Notes under the pieces: model-generated
The model's database searches: none
Told to the model about the DNA's origin: nothing
Seen by the model: the letters and a program-made list of their open reading frames with translations, nothing else
In this document: one piece after another, positions 38,323 through 50,272 of the stretch
Numbering within the stretch: position 1 is the stretch's first letter
How the letters are laid out: the number at the start of each line of letters is the position of its first letter
Source of the DNA: Phylloscopus collybita
Taxonomy: Eukaryota; Chordata; Aves; Passeriformes; Phylloscopidae
DNA: 64,000 bases
Reading direction: 5' to 3'
NCBI GenBank assembly: GCA_027886175.1
Contig: JAJNNQ010000009.1
Location: 7,856,501 to 7,920,500, forward strand
Position numbers and translations under genes: made by a program

Positions 38323-41300
38323 CTATCAGGAAAACAGAACACATGACACAAAATTCAGGAAGACAATAAATTATCAATATAGTAATATATTCAGATTTTG
38401 CTACAAGTATTTGTAACAACAGAAAGAACAGAGAGCAGGAAGATTTCAGGCCTTTTAAAATTAGGTCTATAAAAAAAATTATGTGTATGCTGTACATGGA
38501 GAACAGATGTGCTGGAACTCCCCTTCTGGAAGTCATTCAGCTTGCATGAAAAATCAGTACTGGATAATCTACTTCCCCTCTGCTACTGAGTTAACTTTCA
38601 ACATGTATGTAACACTGGATTTATACAGACCTTATATCCTAGTTCTTTTGTCTTTTCTTGCAGCATGGCATATTTCTCTTTGTTTCTGTTCAGATGATCC
38701 TTGTCTCCAGTTCCCTCTACATGCTTCAGTTTCTGGTGTGAAATCTCTAATTGTTTCTGGTAATGATGGTGCTTTTCAATTTTTGCTTCAAAATGTTTCA
38801 GCTCTTCCTAAGATAGCAAATACACACAGCTTCAGAGGAGTTTCTTTCCAAGCCTTCTCTTCTCTTGCCAAGACACTCCTAATGGTACTAAGTTATTACA
38901 CTCCTAAGTCAGGCACAGAGAGCTTTTTCAGTTCCCTGCTTCTTAAGAATGTCTGGACAATCCATCACCATCACCACCACACTGATGATTTTAAAAGCAG
39001 GTGCTGAAAACAATCCACTGCAGAGGCCTCAGAAGGAGACTGTGGGTGGCTGTGAGGTGCTAGGAGATGAGAGCAGTGAACACCAAGAAAAATTTAGGCA
39101 CAAGAACAGTAGAATGAGGGGAGAGAGACAAATTTTTAAAAAAGCCTCTTTTTAAAATCTGATAAACAGGTAGAGTCAGATTAAAAAAATGAAAAAAATG
39201 TTTTCTCTATACAACTTGAATTGAATAAAAAGTGGTATGAGCTGCACAGGAATGAATGTCTATATTACTTCCTTGAAAAGCAGTCTTTATCACAATAGTT
39301 TTGTGTCAGTTCAACACAGCTCCAACATGGGAAGTTAACAATAGAAGAGATGGGCATGAGAGGGAAATTGCTGGGTATACAGATTACAGGGCTTCCCAAA
39401 GACATAATTAAGATACTGAGTGAGAGAGTAAATCTGGTGAACTGGCAACAAAGAAGCAGGGCCTGATCTTTCAAAGATTCAAAATATGCAACACTTGTTT
39501 TGAGAGGATTCAGAATTTTCATTCTGCTGATTATAACAGAACCAGCATATGATTAGCTACACACATGTTTATTAAAAAGGCAGCATGGCTTTTTTTTATG
39601 GTGTCTGGAGAGTAATACAGAAGTGGCTGCAATCAGAGTAACATCGAGTGTTTCTTTATGTGGCAAAATACCTTTCTGCAAGAGAAGTCACTGGAATTCT
39701 ACTTACCCGAAAAGATTCAAGTTCTTTCTCAGTGAAATTAGCTGATTTGGCCATGTCCCACAAATCAATCACTCTTGGTTCTTCAAATTCTAAACAAACA
39801 CATACAACAAAATGAAAATCTGGACACAATGCTTTTAATGCCCAACTTCTATGAAAGATGAAGAGATGCTTTCTCACATACATATAGATATTAAGAACAG
39901 AGACATTAAGCACTACATTTCTAATGGATCTGTTTAGACAAAAAGGGAGAGGTATCCAAGTATTGGATAAAACTAGATACTAGCACTAGGTAAAACAAAT
40001 AGGTTTTTAAGAGCAAAAAAACCCAAACCCAAGGAACTGGATAAAGACATTGCTTGCCCTGCATATTGTCTAATTCACTTGCCCTCCTGGGGCAATATCC
40101 CTTCTCATAGGGGCATGGAAGACAGAAGTATCCTCTTAACACACTGACTGTATTCCTTTATTAGGCTTCCAGTGTTTGGTTCTAAATAGGACTGGCTGGC
40201 TGTATCTCTTCAGCCCACTGGGTTACACAGCACACTGTGATACTGTGACCATACCCTTTCACTTGCCCACTGATTTTAATTTTTTTAAAATGAAATAAAT
40301 CCCAAATAAGCACAAACCCCACGGTAGCATACCACTGGTTGTGTCATATCCCTGGTGACTGACTTTACGCAAACGCTCAAAGCCCTGATTGATGCTTCTT
40401 AACTTCTCCTTGAGCTCTCTGTGCTTGTTGTGCAAGATTTCCTCTTTCACCAGGTTCTCCTCAGACGGATTGATAACATTTTTGTGGATATCTGTTGAAG
40501 AACAGTAAGCGTTACTGACTGTGGCCCAAATTGTGATAGGTCAAAAAGTCCAGATATCCCCCAAATCTGAGGGGAATAAATGATGCTCAGCTCTTAGGAC
40601 TTAAGCTGAGTGCAAATAAAACATCAAAACCAGACTTTATGAAATAATTCCTTTGCAGGTCAGTATTCAGATCAATGGCCCTTGGTGCTCTGGAGGGTGA
40701 TGTTACAGAAACGTTTTATAACCCCTACTAGTCACTCGATTATAATAAGAAAATGCTCTTATTTTTCCAAGTTAGCAATATCCCAAGAAAATGGGATAAG
40801 CAGTTTATCCCATTAAGATAAATGGTTTAATGGAGAAAATGGTTTAATGAGTTCTTCCCTAGATATTTCATGAACCAAGACATCTGATGGTAAAATGATT
40901 TTCAGCAGCTTCCAGCTTGGACTATGTAATGCAAACATCAAACTGCCAGCTTTAGAACTCTTCAGCTCTAACAATTTTAGCTCAGATTAGTATAGCAAGC
41001 TGGGTTCAGATCCTTGATGCTCTAATAAACTTCAGGCTTGGTGCCTAAGATATTCAGTATCTCCTCTTGGGCGCCCAGCTGGTGAGATGAAACATGCATG
41101 TTCTGCAGACTTTAGAATCGCATTTTGCAGCAGTGGATTTATGCTTGCTGCATAATTTCCTGTAAACTTCAATGGCCATCATTGTAATCTGATGGCATCT
41201 TCCCTGCGTGAAATGCAGGCAGAATCAGAAAACTGAAATGGCAACAATTTCATTAGCTGGCAAGAATTTTGGCAGCTAATCAGAACTAAAGCCAGGAAGT

Positions 41301-44300
41301 ATCTGAAAATGCCAGCATCTGCAAGCGGTTCTGACAGAAATGTCAGGAGTTTCAAAGGAATTTGGAAGCGATGGAAACAATGGGCAGAGAAAAGACTTGT
41401 ACTGAACTTGAAACATCAGAGAAATATTCAGGCACCTTCTGTTCTGCTCACAGTCTCCAGCAGAATATTGTATTCACGAATCTTTTCTTTGTGATGCTTA
41501 AATTCTCGCCAAAGCTTATCCAACTCCTCATCAGAGAACTTCCCAGAGGTCTTGGCCTGAAAGAAACATGAGCTCATTATGTCTTCCAGGCCAAGTGCTT
41601 TCAAGTGCCCTCAACTGCCAAAATGTCTTCCCACTTCTCACCACATTTAGAAAATTATTAAGTGCAGCTTTTCTTTAGATCTTTTGTTTTAATTCTCTTA
41701 ATATTTGTATGTGGTCATGATTTAGATGTTGATGGATAAGATGCCTTTAATCATGTCAAAAGAAGTTTGCTTCAGACTTATAAAGCTGGACTTGCTATGG
41801 ACTACCTAGTTAAAGGTGTCTGGCATTTCTATTCCATGGGAAACAGTTTAATACAGAAATAAGGGCCATGGAGCTCCACAGACAACTGTAAGGACACCAT
41901 TTGCATGAGGGATGCAGCCTGATATTAAACACAGTCTTTACTTCATCTTATTCTACTGGCATGTCACGATTTTATCACTGCTGTGCACTTGCTCTCTAAC
42001 TATTAAGGAAGCACTGCTCACACAGCTGGGGCACTACCCACAAATCTCTTGGCTTACTTGTGCAATGCCTGATCAAAAGTGAATGTTTTTGAAACCTATT
42101 CAGACCCTCTTTTTTTTTTCTTTTTTTTTTTTTTCTTAGTGACTATTTCTCCTATTGCACTTTACTGTTCCCCAAAACAGAGGACATCATGTTCCTTGCC
42201 AGAGCTGTACCTAGTTACAGTAACATTTTAAAATCCAGCAAATCGTTTTTTCTGCTTTACTACCATTGCACTAGACTCATGGGAGAATTCTTTAGATTTA
42301 CCTGACTAGCTGCTTGTTAAAATTTGAATTATTTAATTTCTGAAGATTACTTTGCCAGTTTTAACTGCCCAAACTTGACAGCACATCTTCCACTTTTTAT
42401 GCATGAATGCAAATCTTGGAAATTTTCAGTTGAATACTCGGTTGAGAAAATCCTTTAAAACCCTTCCCCCCAATACATTTCACTTTTAGACAGTCTACAA
42501 AATGGTTCCATTTTAAATGCATCTTTTTAAAAACATCCATAAACAACAATAAGAAAACTGGGAAAAAACCCCATTGATATACTACCATACAGTGTGACAG
42601 TCACACTAAGGGAAGCCATTGAGATCAGGGAAATGTGAGGAAATACTCTGTTGGACCTCAGGCGACCCAGGCTCCACCCTTCAGACTAATGTGGGTGCTT
42701 TATTCACCAAAGACAACCTGCCACAGCTTGGTCTGGAGGCAGGCGGGGTACTCTCAGGGCTCAGCTGAGCTACAGAGCAAGGCAGCTTGGTCAGTACTTA
42801 ACAAAGGAGTAGTAAAGCTATTAATTTCCAAGTCTGAGTGTTCTCAGAAGACACAACTAAGAGTTCAGTGAAGAAATACTGATTTCCTACACTCCAGTTC
42901 CTGGAAATCTTACTCACCTTGCTCCATAATTTTTCCAGTCTTGGATCATCTAGTGTGTCACTTTCTGTGCCATCTTTAATATAGTTGGTATCAACTAGTT
43001 GAGAGTCCTTCTTTCCATTCATTCCATATTTAGTCATAATGACTGCAAGGGAATAGAAGATGCAGAAACATGAGAACCAACTAGGGATGTATGGAAGGTG
43101 AGAGATGGGCTACATCTGTGACTTCCAGAGCTGGACTTTGCAGCTCATAGAGGAAAAGCTAACAGTTCAAGGCACAGTGGTCCCAGGTTCAATGACCTCT
43201 ACTGGGACCAAAGGCCTCTGTTAGGCTTCTGCAGCTCCCTACTGACCTCCAAAGAACTTGTTGTGTGCTCAGTGTCCCAAAAGACAAGCTGTTATTTAAT
43301 AGTTTAAACACAAGTGTCTAACCCTGTGTGTGTCTGATGCAAAGTTTGAACCCCTTCTTTCCAAGACAAACCTCACCATTTAAGTTGCGTCTGAGCTTGG
43401 CTTCCTTCTCTCCATCTTCATCCAGCCCTTCAGCCTTCAGTTTTTTCCAGCTTAGCTCATCCTTTTCTTGTATTTTTAGATCACTGTGCAACTCTGCCAG
43501 TTTCACAGCAGAGAGGTGGAGCTAACAAGAACAGAGAAAGGTTTGTATTTAGTTATGTGGAGTCCCCTTTTGCTTCAGAGCTACCTCAGGAACCAGTACA
43601 GATACATAACAACCAGTATGGCACAGCACTTCTCAAACAACATGCCATTGCCACCACATGTGCTATCTTGTGGAACATCTTCCAACCATACAGTTATAGT
43701 GAGTTGAAAAACTTCATTGGTTAGTACAATTTTTCAGTCTACCAGGTCACTGGGGATGGCCTTGCAGGACAAAGAGCCACTTCATCAGCCATTTTTACTA
43801 TGACCAAAATGAAAAAAAATCTCAGATAATTTCTTAACATGGTTTATGTGCATTAAAACATACAAAACCTAGAGCTATTCCTATCTGACATACTGAAAAA
43901 AAAAGAAGGCAAGACATTGAGGGTGAAGAAAGGAAAACAAATAGTTTAAATGGATGCTAGGTCAGCTTGAAATTTTGTGAGCTACAGAGAAAACAGGAAC
44001 AATGACTAATACATGGTTGGCTAAGCAGCACAGCTATGAGTTGATCCTGAACTTCCAGATTTTAGACACCTTAGTTACTCAATTTAAAACAAAGAAATGT
44101 ATAAAACCATCTTAATACTTCAGAACTACTTTTGTCTGTGTCTACATGCTTGTCAACAAACAGAAGGCGAGCTGAGGAGAAGCCCAGAGAAGCGAGGTGA
44201 TAAAACCCCTCCAACTACCGTGTGCCCAGCTCCAGGGAGCTCAGATCCAGCTTGAAACCACGTGGGCTTGTCAGTTCTAGGACAAGTTTATCTATTGGAG

Positions 44301-47300
44301 GTGTTTTTAAAATCATTAAAACCAGCTTACAGATTACAAAAATTCTCATTTTCAGTGAGGAAGTAGTATGTTTAATTAACACAGACTCAGAACTCAGTAT
44401 TGTTTTTAAACATCCAAATGATACTGAAAAGATTCTGCTGTTCCTTTGTGTGTCAGTAACTAGGAAAAGTGTCATTACTTTGAGCTAATGCACTTCCTAT
44501 TGACAGGAATTCAGGAAACTATCCACATTATTGTTTATGCTTCCATCACAGGCTGTCCTATTAATCAATCTTGTGCCACTACATATAATTATTTTGATTT
44601 TTAAACTATTTTTTCTCTGCATTTTGCACTTGGCTTACTGAAATTACTACAATCTAGAGCAGTTAGAATCACAGGTAAATAAAATACTTACGGAAACATT
44701 AAAACTTCTGATCCCTCTAATACTAAAGCAAAGGAGTGCCCCTGTTATCTTCACCATCTGCTTTTGGGGAACTGCTTTATAGAAACAAAGCACTTAGAGG
44801 GAACCACTTTATGGTTCTTAGTATGTGCTGAAGTTAAAAACCTTAATCATGTACTTATTTGCTTTTCTGGGGCAGGATGACCTGGACAGCCCAAATATCA
44901 CTGCTGCAGTGGCACCAAGTATCAATGTTTTCCTCAACAAGAATTATGCCATGAAGCTTCAAGACTGATTGAAAGGTTTGCTACAAATTGTGTAGGGAAT
45001 GGCCAAGCATCTCAGTAGTTCAGTACTCAGCTTTCAAGTAGTGTGGACATCATATGTAGTTGGGCTAAGGAAACACAGGAATAAATAGCCAGGCATAATT
45101 AGATGAGAAGCAATTTAGCTCCTAAGTACTGCAAATATTATATAAAAAAAAAAAAATCTTTTACATGCGACCTGGTCATCAGAAGCACACTACACGATTA
45201 CACTGTGCAGTTTATGTTAGAGCCCCTCTGCAGTTAGTGCAATCCCATAAACATGTACAGCTTTCTGTTTCTAAAAGTTATAGGAAAAAAGTATCAGAAC
45301 TTCTAATCATAAAGTTCTGAGACATCATTAATCAAACATGTTAAAGTCTTAATAAAAACTAAGGAACTACATTAAGATTAAGCCCACTGTTCCTTAAGAG
45401 AAAACAAGATTCTATTCAAATTTCTCCCAATTATAGCAGTATTCTTCTAATTCTCGTTATAGTTTAGTAGGAAACTGAAGTAACTGTCCTTGTAAGCATT
45501 ACAAATCCTTTGAAACCTTTTGGAAGCCCCTTGTCTGTCCCCTTTATGTAATACAAGTGAATACATAAGTTAATTTAAAGTATTCAGTTCAAGAACTACT
45601 TCCTTTAAGGTTATCCCATGTTGGAGTACACCAGGTAAAAAATGTCAATGGTAAGACTCCCCATCACTTTACTAACATCACTCACGTGCTGGAATAACTA
45701 ACTAGAAGCAGAGGTGAAAAGTTAAGTTTAATGATTAAATAAGCAAGCAACAAGCTCCTTAAACTCACTCCTTATTCCACATTCCTTATGCTGCCTGGAC
45801 ATTAACATCCAAGATAGGTATGTGGCAATTCTGGGAATGAGTGCTGGAAATTTGTCAAACATTACAACAATGACATCATTTGCTGTTGGGCTGGCTGCAA
45901 TCATCACCTGCAACATCCTTACCTACACTCTTGCCTCCAAAAGGAAGGAGCTCTTTACTATGAATTTACTATTTATGAAAAGAGATTCTGGAGAAGGATC
46001 AAACCCTCCTTCCCACCATCAGAGAAACAAGAAGGAAGTGTGGTGTGCCAGCTCCTGGTCCCATTAAGTAACATTTTGGGGCTTTTTTAAGGACTGCTCC
46101 TCCAGCTGTGTGTTGCAATGCCAAATTGCAGTATCTGACTTCTATGTCAAAACAAAGAAGTTCCTTATTTTCAGTACTTTCTCTACCAGTATCCAAAATA
46201 AAGGAATGAAGAGTTCCGCATTGATACATGGAAATATTTCAAAGCAGATGTAACACACAGGCAGTTTTCCTCTTATTTCATATATTGCCCAGACATACTG
46301 AAAAATCACTTTATAAAACACATGCTGGGTGACAGTTGTACTCTGAAGCGAAATTTAGACGGTGGCAAATTTAGCTCAAGTAGGTTTTGCATCTCTAAAA
46401 TCTAGCTCACACATATAGAATTTACTAAGCCTTAGTTTTTTACCGACAGAGTTAACCCACTTTATATTTTAGTATTTTAACATAGATGATGTAAATCACC
46501 TCAAATTTTAATTCCAGAGGAGTCAGGTATGAACATGAAAAAAGACTTTAACTGGAAAGGTGAGAGGTAAGTGACATTATTCTCATTATAGATTTTTTCG
46601 AGTCTCAGTGTTGTTTCTTTTTCAGCTGTCAGTGCAACAGCTGGAGCTTCATTAACACACACTTTCTATCCTTCTCCCATCGAGGAAAGGAGTATTTTTG
46701 ATACCTTCCTTTACCACATTGGGAGGCAGCACTATGGCAGGGTTCTAGTTTTGGCTGAATCCAGGGATACCCTACCTCCAATTCAATAGCTCAGGCTATT
46801 CAGGATACAAAAGATCCAAACCTAAAATTAACTATATTTCTTTGCCTGAAAGAACTGAACCTTTACCAGTCGTGACCCTAATTCTCATGGTCCACAATAT
46901 TCAGGGGATATGTGGAGTGCATTCTTCTCCTCCTGCTGGAGTTGTTCTTTTTAGTTCTAAGTAAACATTTCCACTATAATGAAATAATTGGACTTTATTT
47001 CACTTTAATTAAATATCTTTTGTAATCCAGTGTGACAGAAACTCAAGTATCACTGTCAAAATTAAGGCTCTCATCTGGGAGTGGTTGATATCCATGTGCT
47101 GGTCTTCGGCATTTGTCTACATCACTTGATGTGAACGTAGGCGACACAACCACCAGGATGGAGGGTTTCCTCTTCTCCTGCAGTGAACTTCTGCCCTGTG
47201 CAGAGCAGGAACCGAGGCCAGCGCCTTCAGACAGATTAGAGCATCACAGTCGGGAACAACACGGCTAAAGCATTCAACCAGCGAGCCCTGGAGCCAGCCG

Positions 47301-47868
47301 CAGATCCTCCACGGCACCAGAGGGGCTTCCCTCTCTCTCCCACTTCCTGGGCATGTGGTTTAGCTGCTGTATTTAAACGCGGGCAGCTCAACACTTCCGA
47401 GGACTCAGACACACATCCTCTCTCCCGGGGGAAGGCTGTTCCCCGCCGCCGGGACAGCCGCCGGGCGCGGGGCTGAGCGGAGCCCTCGCTGCGTGACGAT
47501 CGGGGACTGCCATGGCCCAGAACAGAACAAAAGCCACCGCAGCCCCGGCCAGACAGCCTCGGTGTCTCCTCACACACAGATCCCCGTTCCTCCCCATCTC
47601 CCTGACGGGGAATGCGTGTCCGAAGCGGCCGGGCCCGACCTCGCAGCCCCCTCCGAGCACCGCCATCGCCCCGCGCCGCCCCACTCACCCGCTGCGCCTT
47701 CTCCCAGACCTGGTTCAGCCTCACCACCCGGAACTCCCCGGCCTCCCGCCGCTTGCCGCCGGCGGCCGCCAGCCCCTCGTTGGCCTCCCGCGAGTACTTG
47801 CTGGCCTGGCCGGCGGCAGCCAGGAGCAGCGCAGCGGCGAGAGCCGGCAGTACCCGCAGAGCCGCCAT
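38257..47868 (-). CDS. LRPAP1: LDL receptor-related protein-associated protein 1 (RAP), complete, 8 exons
   Basis: RAP is an ER chaperone that binds newly made LDL-receptor-family proteins (LRP1, LRP2 and others) and prevents premature ligand binding. Exons, in coding order: 47689-47868, 43377-43521, 42918-43042, 41436-41556, 40333-40491, 39707-39789, 38631-38807 and 38257-38322. Phases join without a break to give 351 residues, against 357 for human RAP. Residues 1-22 or so are a signal peptide; KYSRE follows, as in human mature RAP. Landmarks kept include LNQVWEKAQR, LDEDGEKEAKL, DDPRLEKLW, LREKLRSINQG-type helix sequence, and EFEEPRVIDLWD. In domain 3 the lysines matching human K256 and K270 and the His residues near them are conserved; these contact receptor modules and act in pH release. 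The protein ends in HNEL, the ER retrieval signal. The ATG has G at -3 and +4. Confidence 0.98.
38631..38807 (-). CDS. LRPAP1: LRPAP1 exon 7 (receptor-binding domain 3)
   Basis: It begins EELKHFEAKIEKHHHYQKQL. The lysines equivalent to human mature K256 and K270, and the flanking histidines, are present, with one extra His where human has Asn. It ends KELGYK before GTCTGT, an atypical donor at positions +3 to +4. Confidence 0.96.
39707..39789 (-). CDS. LRPAP1: LRPAP1 exon 6 (start of domain 3)
   Basis: It reads EFEEPRVIDLWDMAKSANFT and ends in ESFR before a GTAAGT donor, phase 0. It is highly conserved with mammalian RAP. Confidence 0.97.
40333..40491 (-). CDS. LRPAP1: LRPAP1 exon 5 (domain 2 to linker)
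   Basis: Joined in phase 1 to exon 4, it reads DIHKNVINPSEENLVKEEIL and later ELKEKLRSINQGFERLRKVS, nearly identical to mammalian RAP. The donor is GTATGC. Confidence 0.96.
41436..41556 (-). CDS. LRPAP1: LRPAP1 exon 4 (domain 2)
   Basis: It reads AKTSGKFSDEELDKLWREFK and ends LLETVSRTE plus one base. The end is set by two facts: VSRTE matches human LSRTE, and the next exon needs a phase-1 junction. This makes the donor GTGCCT, weaker than the GTGAGC found 16 nt earlier inside the exon. Confidence 0.93.
42918..43042 (-). CDS. LRPAP1: LRPAP1 exon 3
   Basis: It enters in phase 1, reads VIMTKYGMNGKKDSQLV, and ends at DDPRLEKLWSK before GTGAGT. The acidic, Thr/Ser-rich middle is the variable linker between domains 1 and 2. 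Confidence 0.97.
43377..43521 (-). CDS. LRPAP1: LRPAP1 exon 2 (domain 1)
   Basis: It starts LHLSAVKLAELHSDLKIQ in phase 0 and ends at RRNLN plus one base before GTGAGG. It contains the strongly conserved GLDEDGEKEAKL segment of RAP domain 1. Confidence 0.97.
43522..47688 (-). other. LRPAP1: LRPAP1 intron 1
   Basis: At 4.2 kb this is the largest LRPAP1 intron, apparently without a recognisable transposon. A plus-strand exon-like stretch at 44876-44968 (acceptor-like CTGGGGCAG, then 30 open codons) and an open stretch at 45822-46067 match no family I know. Both are probably chance. Confidence 0.7.
47689..47868 (-). CDS. LRPAP1: LRPAP1 exon 1 (signal peptide and start of domain 1)
   Basis: This exon gives 60 codons: a signal peptide rich in Ala/Leu (MAALRVLPALAAALLLAAAG), then KYSRE and EFRVVRLNQVWEKAQR. 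The donor GTGAGT follows in phase 0. The hydrophobic core is unusually poly-Ala, consistent with its CpG-island composition. Confidence 0.97.
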
Positions 47869-47885
47869 GTCGCGCCGCGCGGGGA

Positions 47886-47910
47886 ACTACAACTCCCGAG
47901 ATGCCGTGCG
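47886..47910 (+). promoter_or_regulatory. ZNF143/THAP11 (SBS-type) element
   Basis: ACTACAACTCCCGAGATGCC followed by GTGCG closely follows the known ACTACAAYTCCCAGCATGC-type element bound by ZNF143 and THAP11 in vertebrate CpG-island promoters. It lies 18 bp upstream of the LRPAP1 ATG, on the opposite strand to the gene. Confidence 0.75.
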
Positions 47911-49990
47911 GGCCGGGCGGTCCGGTCGGTGCTGGAGGAGCGGGGGCGAGGCCGGCTGGCGTCGAAAGTTCAGAGTCTGTTTTGGGGTCTGGGGAGCTTG
48001 AGAAGAGTTAGCTTTGAGCTGTGTCGCTTCGTGCCATTCTCCTCAGTGCTTGCTTCACAAAATATGGTGAACGTGGCACGTTTTGTGAATAATTTCCCCA
48101 CACACACGCCCTCGGAGTTGATGTCAGCTGTGCGAGAACAAGGGGACACAGTGGGTTCGAGCACCACTACTTTCGTCAAACGAAGGCTTCAGACATGAAC
48201 ACAATGTCCAAGAGTCCACAAAAAAAAAACCCCACAAAAAACCCAAAAAAACAACCAACCAACCAACCAAACAAACAAAAAAGGCAGCTCAGGGAGGATG
48301 GAAGGCAAGAATGAGGACCTGTTTCCCCCGTGCTCCCTTGGCAGAGAAGAACGCCTCTGCCCGGAACAGTGCAGAGGGACGGGACGGATGGCAGTGTGGG
48401 CAGAAGGAGGATCGTGAGAAATGCAGGGACACGTAGGTTGGGTTGTTCTCGAGGGCTGAGGTGTGGGAGAGGCTCTGAGCTCGGTGGTGTGTGCTCAGAG
48501 TGCAGCTCCTGGCCAGGAGAGCCAGTCCTGGTGGTGCCAACCTCCTACCTCAGTGTGTCCTCCTCAAGGAGCCAGCCAGAGAGTGCAGTGGTCTACAGAC
48601 AATTTAGGAGTGGGATTAAATCAAGCTGTGTTAAGAAAAAACTCCATGAGGCTGTGAAAATGCACAGTGTTTAATCCAGAGGTGGTGTATATATAACAAC
48701 TTATTGCCTAAACTATAATGAGATTTGTGAAAACAGTACTAGACTGTCATTTTTGCCTTGTAAGTAATAGAAAAGTCTTTTATTTTCTCTTTCACGTTTT
48801 TCCTAAGTCAGAGATTTTTAGTGTTATTAACCTAGAAGCTTTTGCTGTAAGACTGAATTGCAGAAGTAGGCAAAAGCATTGCCCTGTACATTGCACTGAA
48901 GAGTAGTGGAAGTGAGTACACATTGAAGTACAGCGAGCTGGTGATGCGGAAAGAAGCCCATCAACCTTGCCCAAATCTTGTGCAGCTCTACACATCAGTT
49001 TTAGGATTTAGAGCTTCTTTTAGTCTCATTATTACAGTGTATATATGTATTCCTGAGTCATTTTGGGATAGGTGGTTTTATCTTGTCTGTCATTTGAAAT
49101 ACTGATTGAGTTTTCTGGCTCTGTACAAATAAATTCAACTTCCTTGCTCTATAAACTCCAACAGGTTCCCAGTCTTCTTCTAGTATTGAGTGTACTCATG
49201 CACAGCTTTATGAATTTGTTTTCCTGAGTTTTTGAACTACACTAATTTTTTTTAGAAATAGAGAGGAGCTGCAGCACCATTAGTTTGCTTATATTGGCTT
49301 GTTGGACATCATTCTCCAGTGCCCTTACCTCTGAGTTTTTGGTATAGTTCTTTATGTCCTGGCCCAAACAGAAGTGGTGCAGGACAGAGCATGGCCCATG
49401 GGCAGAGCTGGTGTCACCTGCAGAGAAGTCCCACTCATGTCCCGAGTGCTGGGCAATGGCATGGGGACAGAGGTGGTGTCAGTGGTGGGGACAATGCTGC
49501 CTGCTCCTGCCTGCTCCTCTGGCAGCACTGTGGCACAGTGTGTGTATGTAGGGACAGCAGCACCCACGAGCACTGGGACCTCAACTCCACCACTGCAGGG
49601 GGCTGTAATGTAGGAGGGGGCTAGGAGTGGGGATGTCAGGTAGTCAAAGACTGTCCTGACCCTCTAATCTTTGGGGAAAATATGTCAAAGAGCTGGTTGC
49701 AGAATCCCAGCAGGGCTGCCTGGCCCAGGGGGTTTGTTACTGGGCTCCACATGTGCTGTGTGGGGAGGGCCCCAAGAAGTCAAAGAGATGCCAGTGTCAC
49801 CCACAGGTATGTCTGGGTCATGCTAGGATGCAGGAGCTGAATCCAGGCTGGGGAGAGGGAAGTATTGTGGGAACTGTCATGGGGCCACTCTGCACAGTGG
49901 GTAGCAGTGAAATCAGGGAGTGAGGAGGGCAAGAGGCCTCCCATGGGTTCCTTCTGTCATGTTGGGGCTCCAGCAGGGACTTCCGAGACA
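47911..49990. other. Intergenic region between LRPAP1 and the chemokine gene
   Basis: The genes are both on the minus strand, so this is upstream of LRPAP1 and downstream of the chemokine. It holds the outer CpG-island flank, the A/C tract at 48.2 kb, and a GC-richer stretch at 49.3-49.95 kb with CTGC/CAGC-rich texture. No gene is recognised. Confidence 0.6.
48218..48283. repeat. A/C low-complexity tract with (CCAA)n
   Basis: An A run, then CCCCACAAAAAACCC, then CAACCAACCAACCAACC and CAAACAAACAAAA. It has the same texture as the tract at 29.9 kb. It probably arose from the A-rich tail of an old retroposed sequence, though no parent element is recognisable. Confidence 0.9.
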
Positions 49991-50015
49991 CTCAAAGAGT
50001 TTGACAAGCCAAAAC

Positions 50016-50021
50016 TTTATT
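50016..50021 (-). terminator. Poly(A) signal of the CC chemokine gene
   Basis: AATAAA on the minus strand lies 158 nt past the stop codon. The 3' UTR has no ATTTA pentamer, the destabilising element common in inflammatory chemokine mRNAs. Confidence 0.75.
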
Positions 50022-50178
50022 CAAGCATTTAGACAAGCAAAATTTACATAAACAAGTGTATGCCAATCGCCAATTGTAATGAATTTTCCCTTTGAAGAAG
50101 GATGCAGCTCAAGCACTCTTATTGCATGTCTCGTGCTGGGGGCTGAGACCACTGCCCTTGGGCAGCAGCAGGGAAGAG

Positions 50179-50272
50179 CTAGTGCTCCAGAAGCTCCAAG
50201 TGCTCCAGGTATTTCTGCACCCAGCGAGCCTTGGGGTCTGCACACACCTCTCTCCCCCTCCTGGTGACCAGG
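50179..50272 (-). CDS. CC chemokine exon 3 (fourth Cys and C-terminal helix)
   Basis: The acceptor is CCCAACAG. It encodes [20 protein letters not shown], then a Leu/Glu/His helix [10 protein letters not shown] and TAG at 50181-50179. Confidence 0.95.

Larger units (their letters stand above)
47400..47990. promoter_or_regulatory. LRPAP1: CpG-island promoter of LRPAP1
   Basis: CpG dinucleotides are dense here and scarce through most of the window. The island spans exon 1 and the first part of intron 1. No TATA box is seen, as usual for a housekeeping ER chaperone. Long open frames on both strands in the island are composition artefacts. Confidence 0.85.

Noticed and set aside
38483..39007. 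Plus-strand 174-codon open frame
   Set aside because: It is antisense to LRPAP1 exon 7 and its flanks, with no independent support.
44876..44968. Exon-like plus-strand stretch in LRPAP1 intron 1 (DDLDSPNITAAVAPSINVF and on to a stop)
   Set aside because: It has a passable acceptor and about 30 open codons, but no upstream partner exon or known family; this length is expected by chance.
47236..48198. Several long overlapping open frames on both strands around the LRPAP1 promoter (up to 228 codons)
   Set aside because: They lie in a CpG island where stop codons are rare. Only the first 60 codons from 47868 on the minus strand are real exon; the rest run through intron 1 or antisense.
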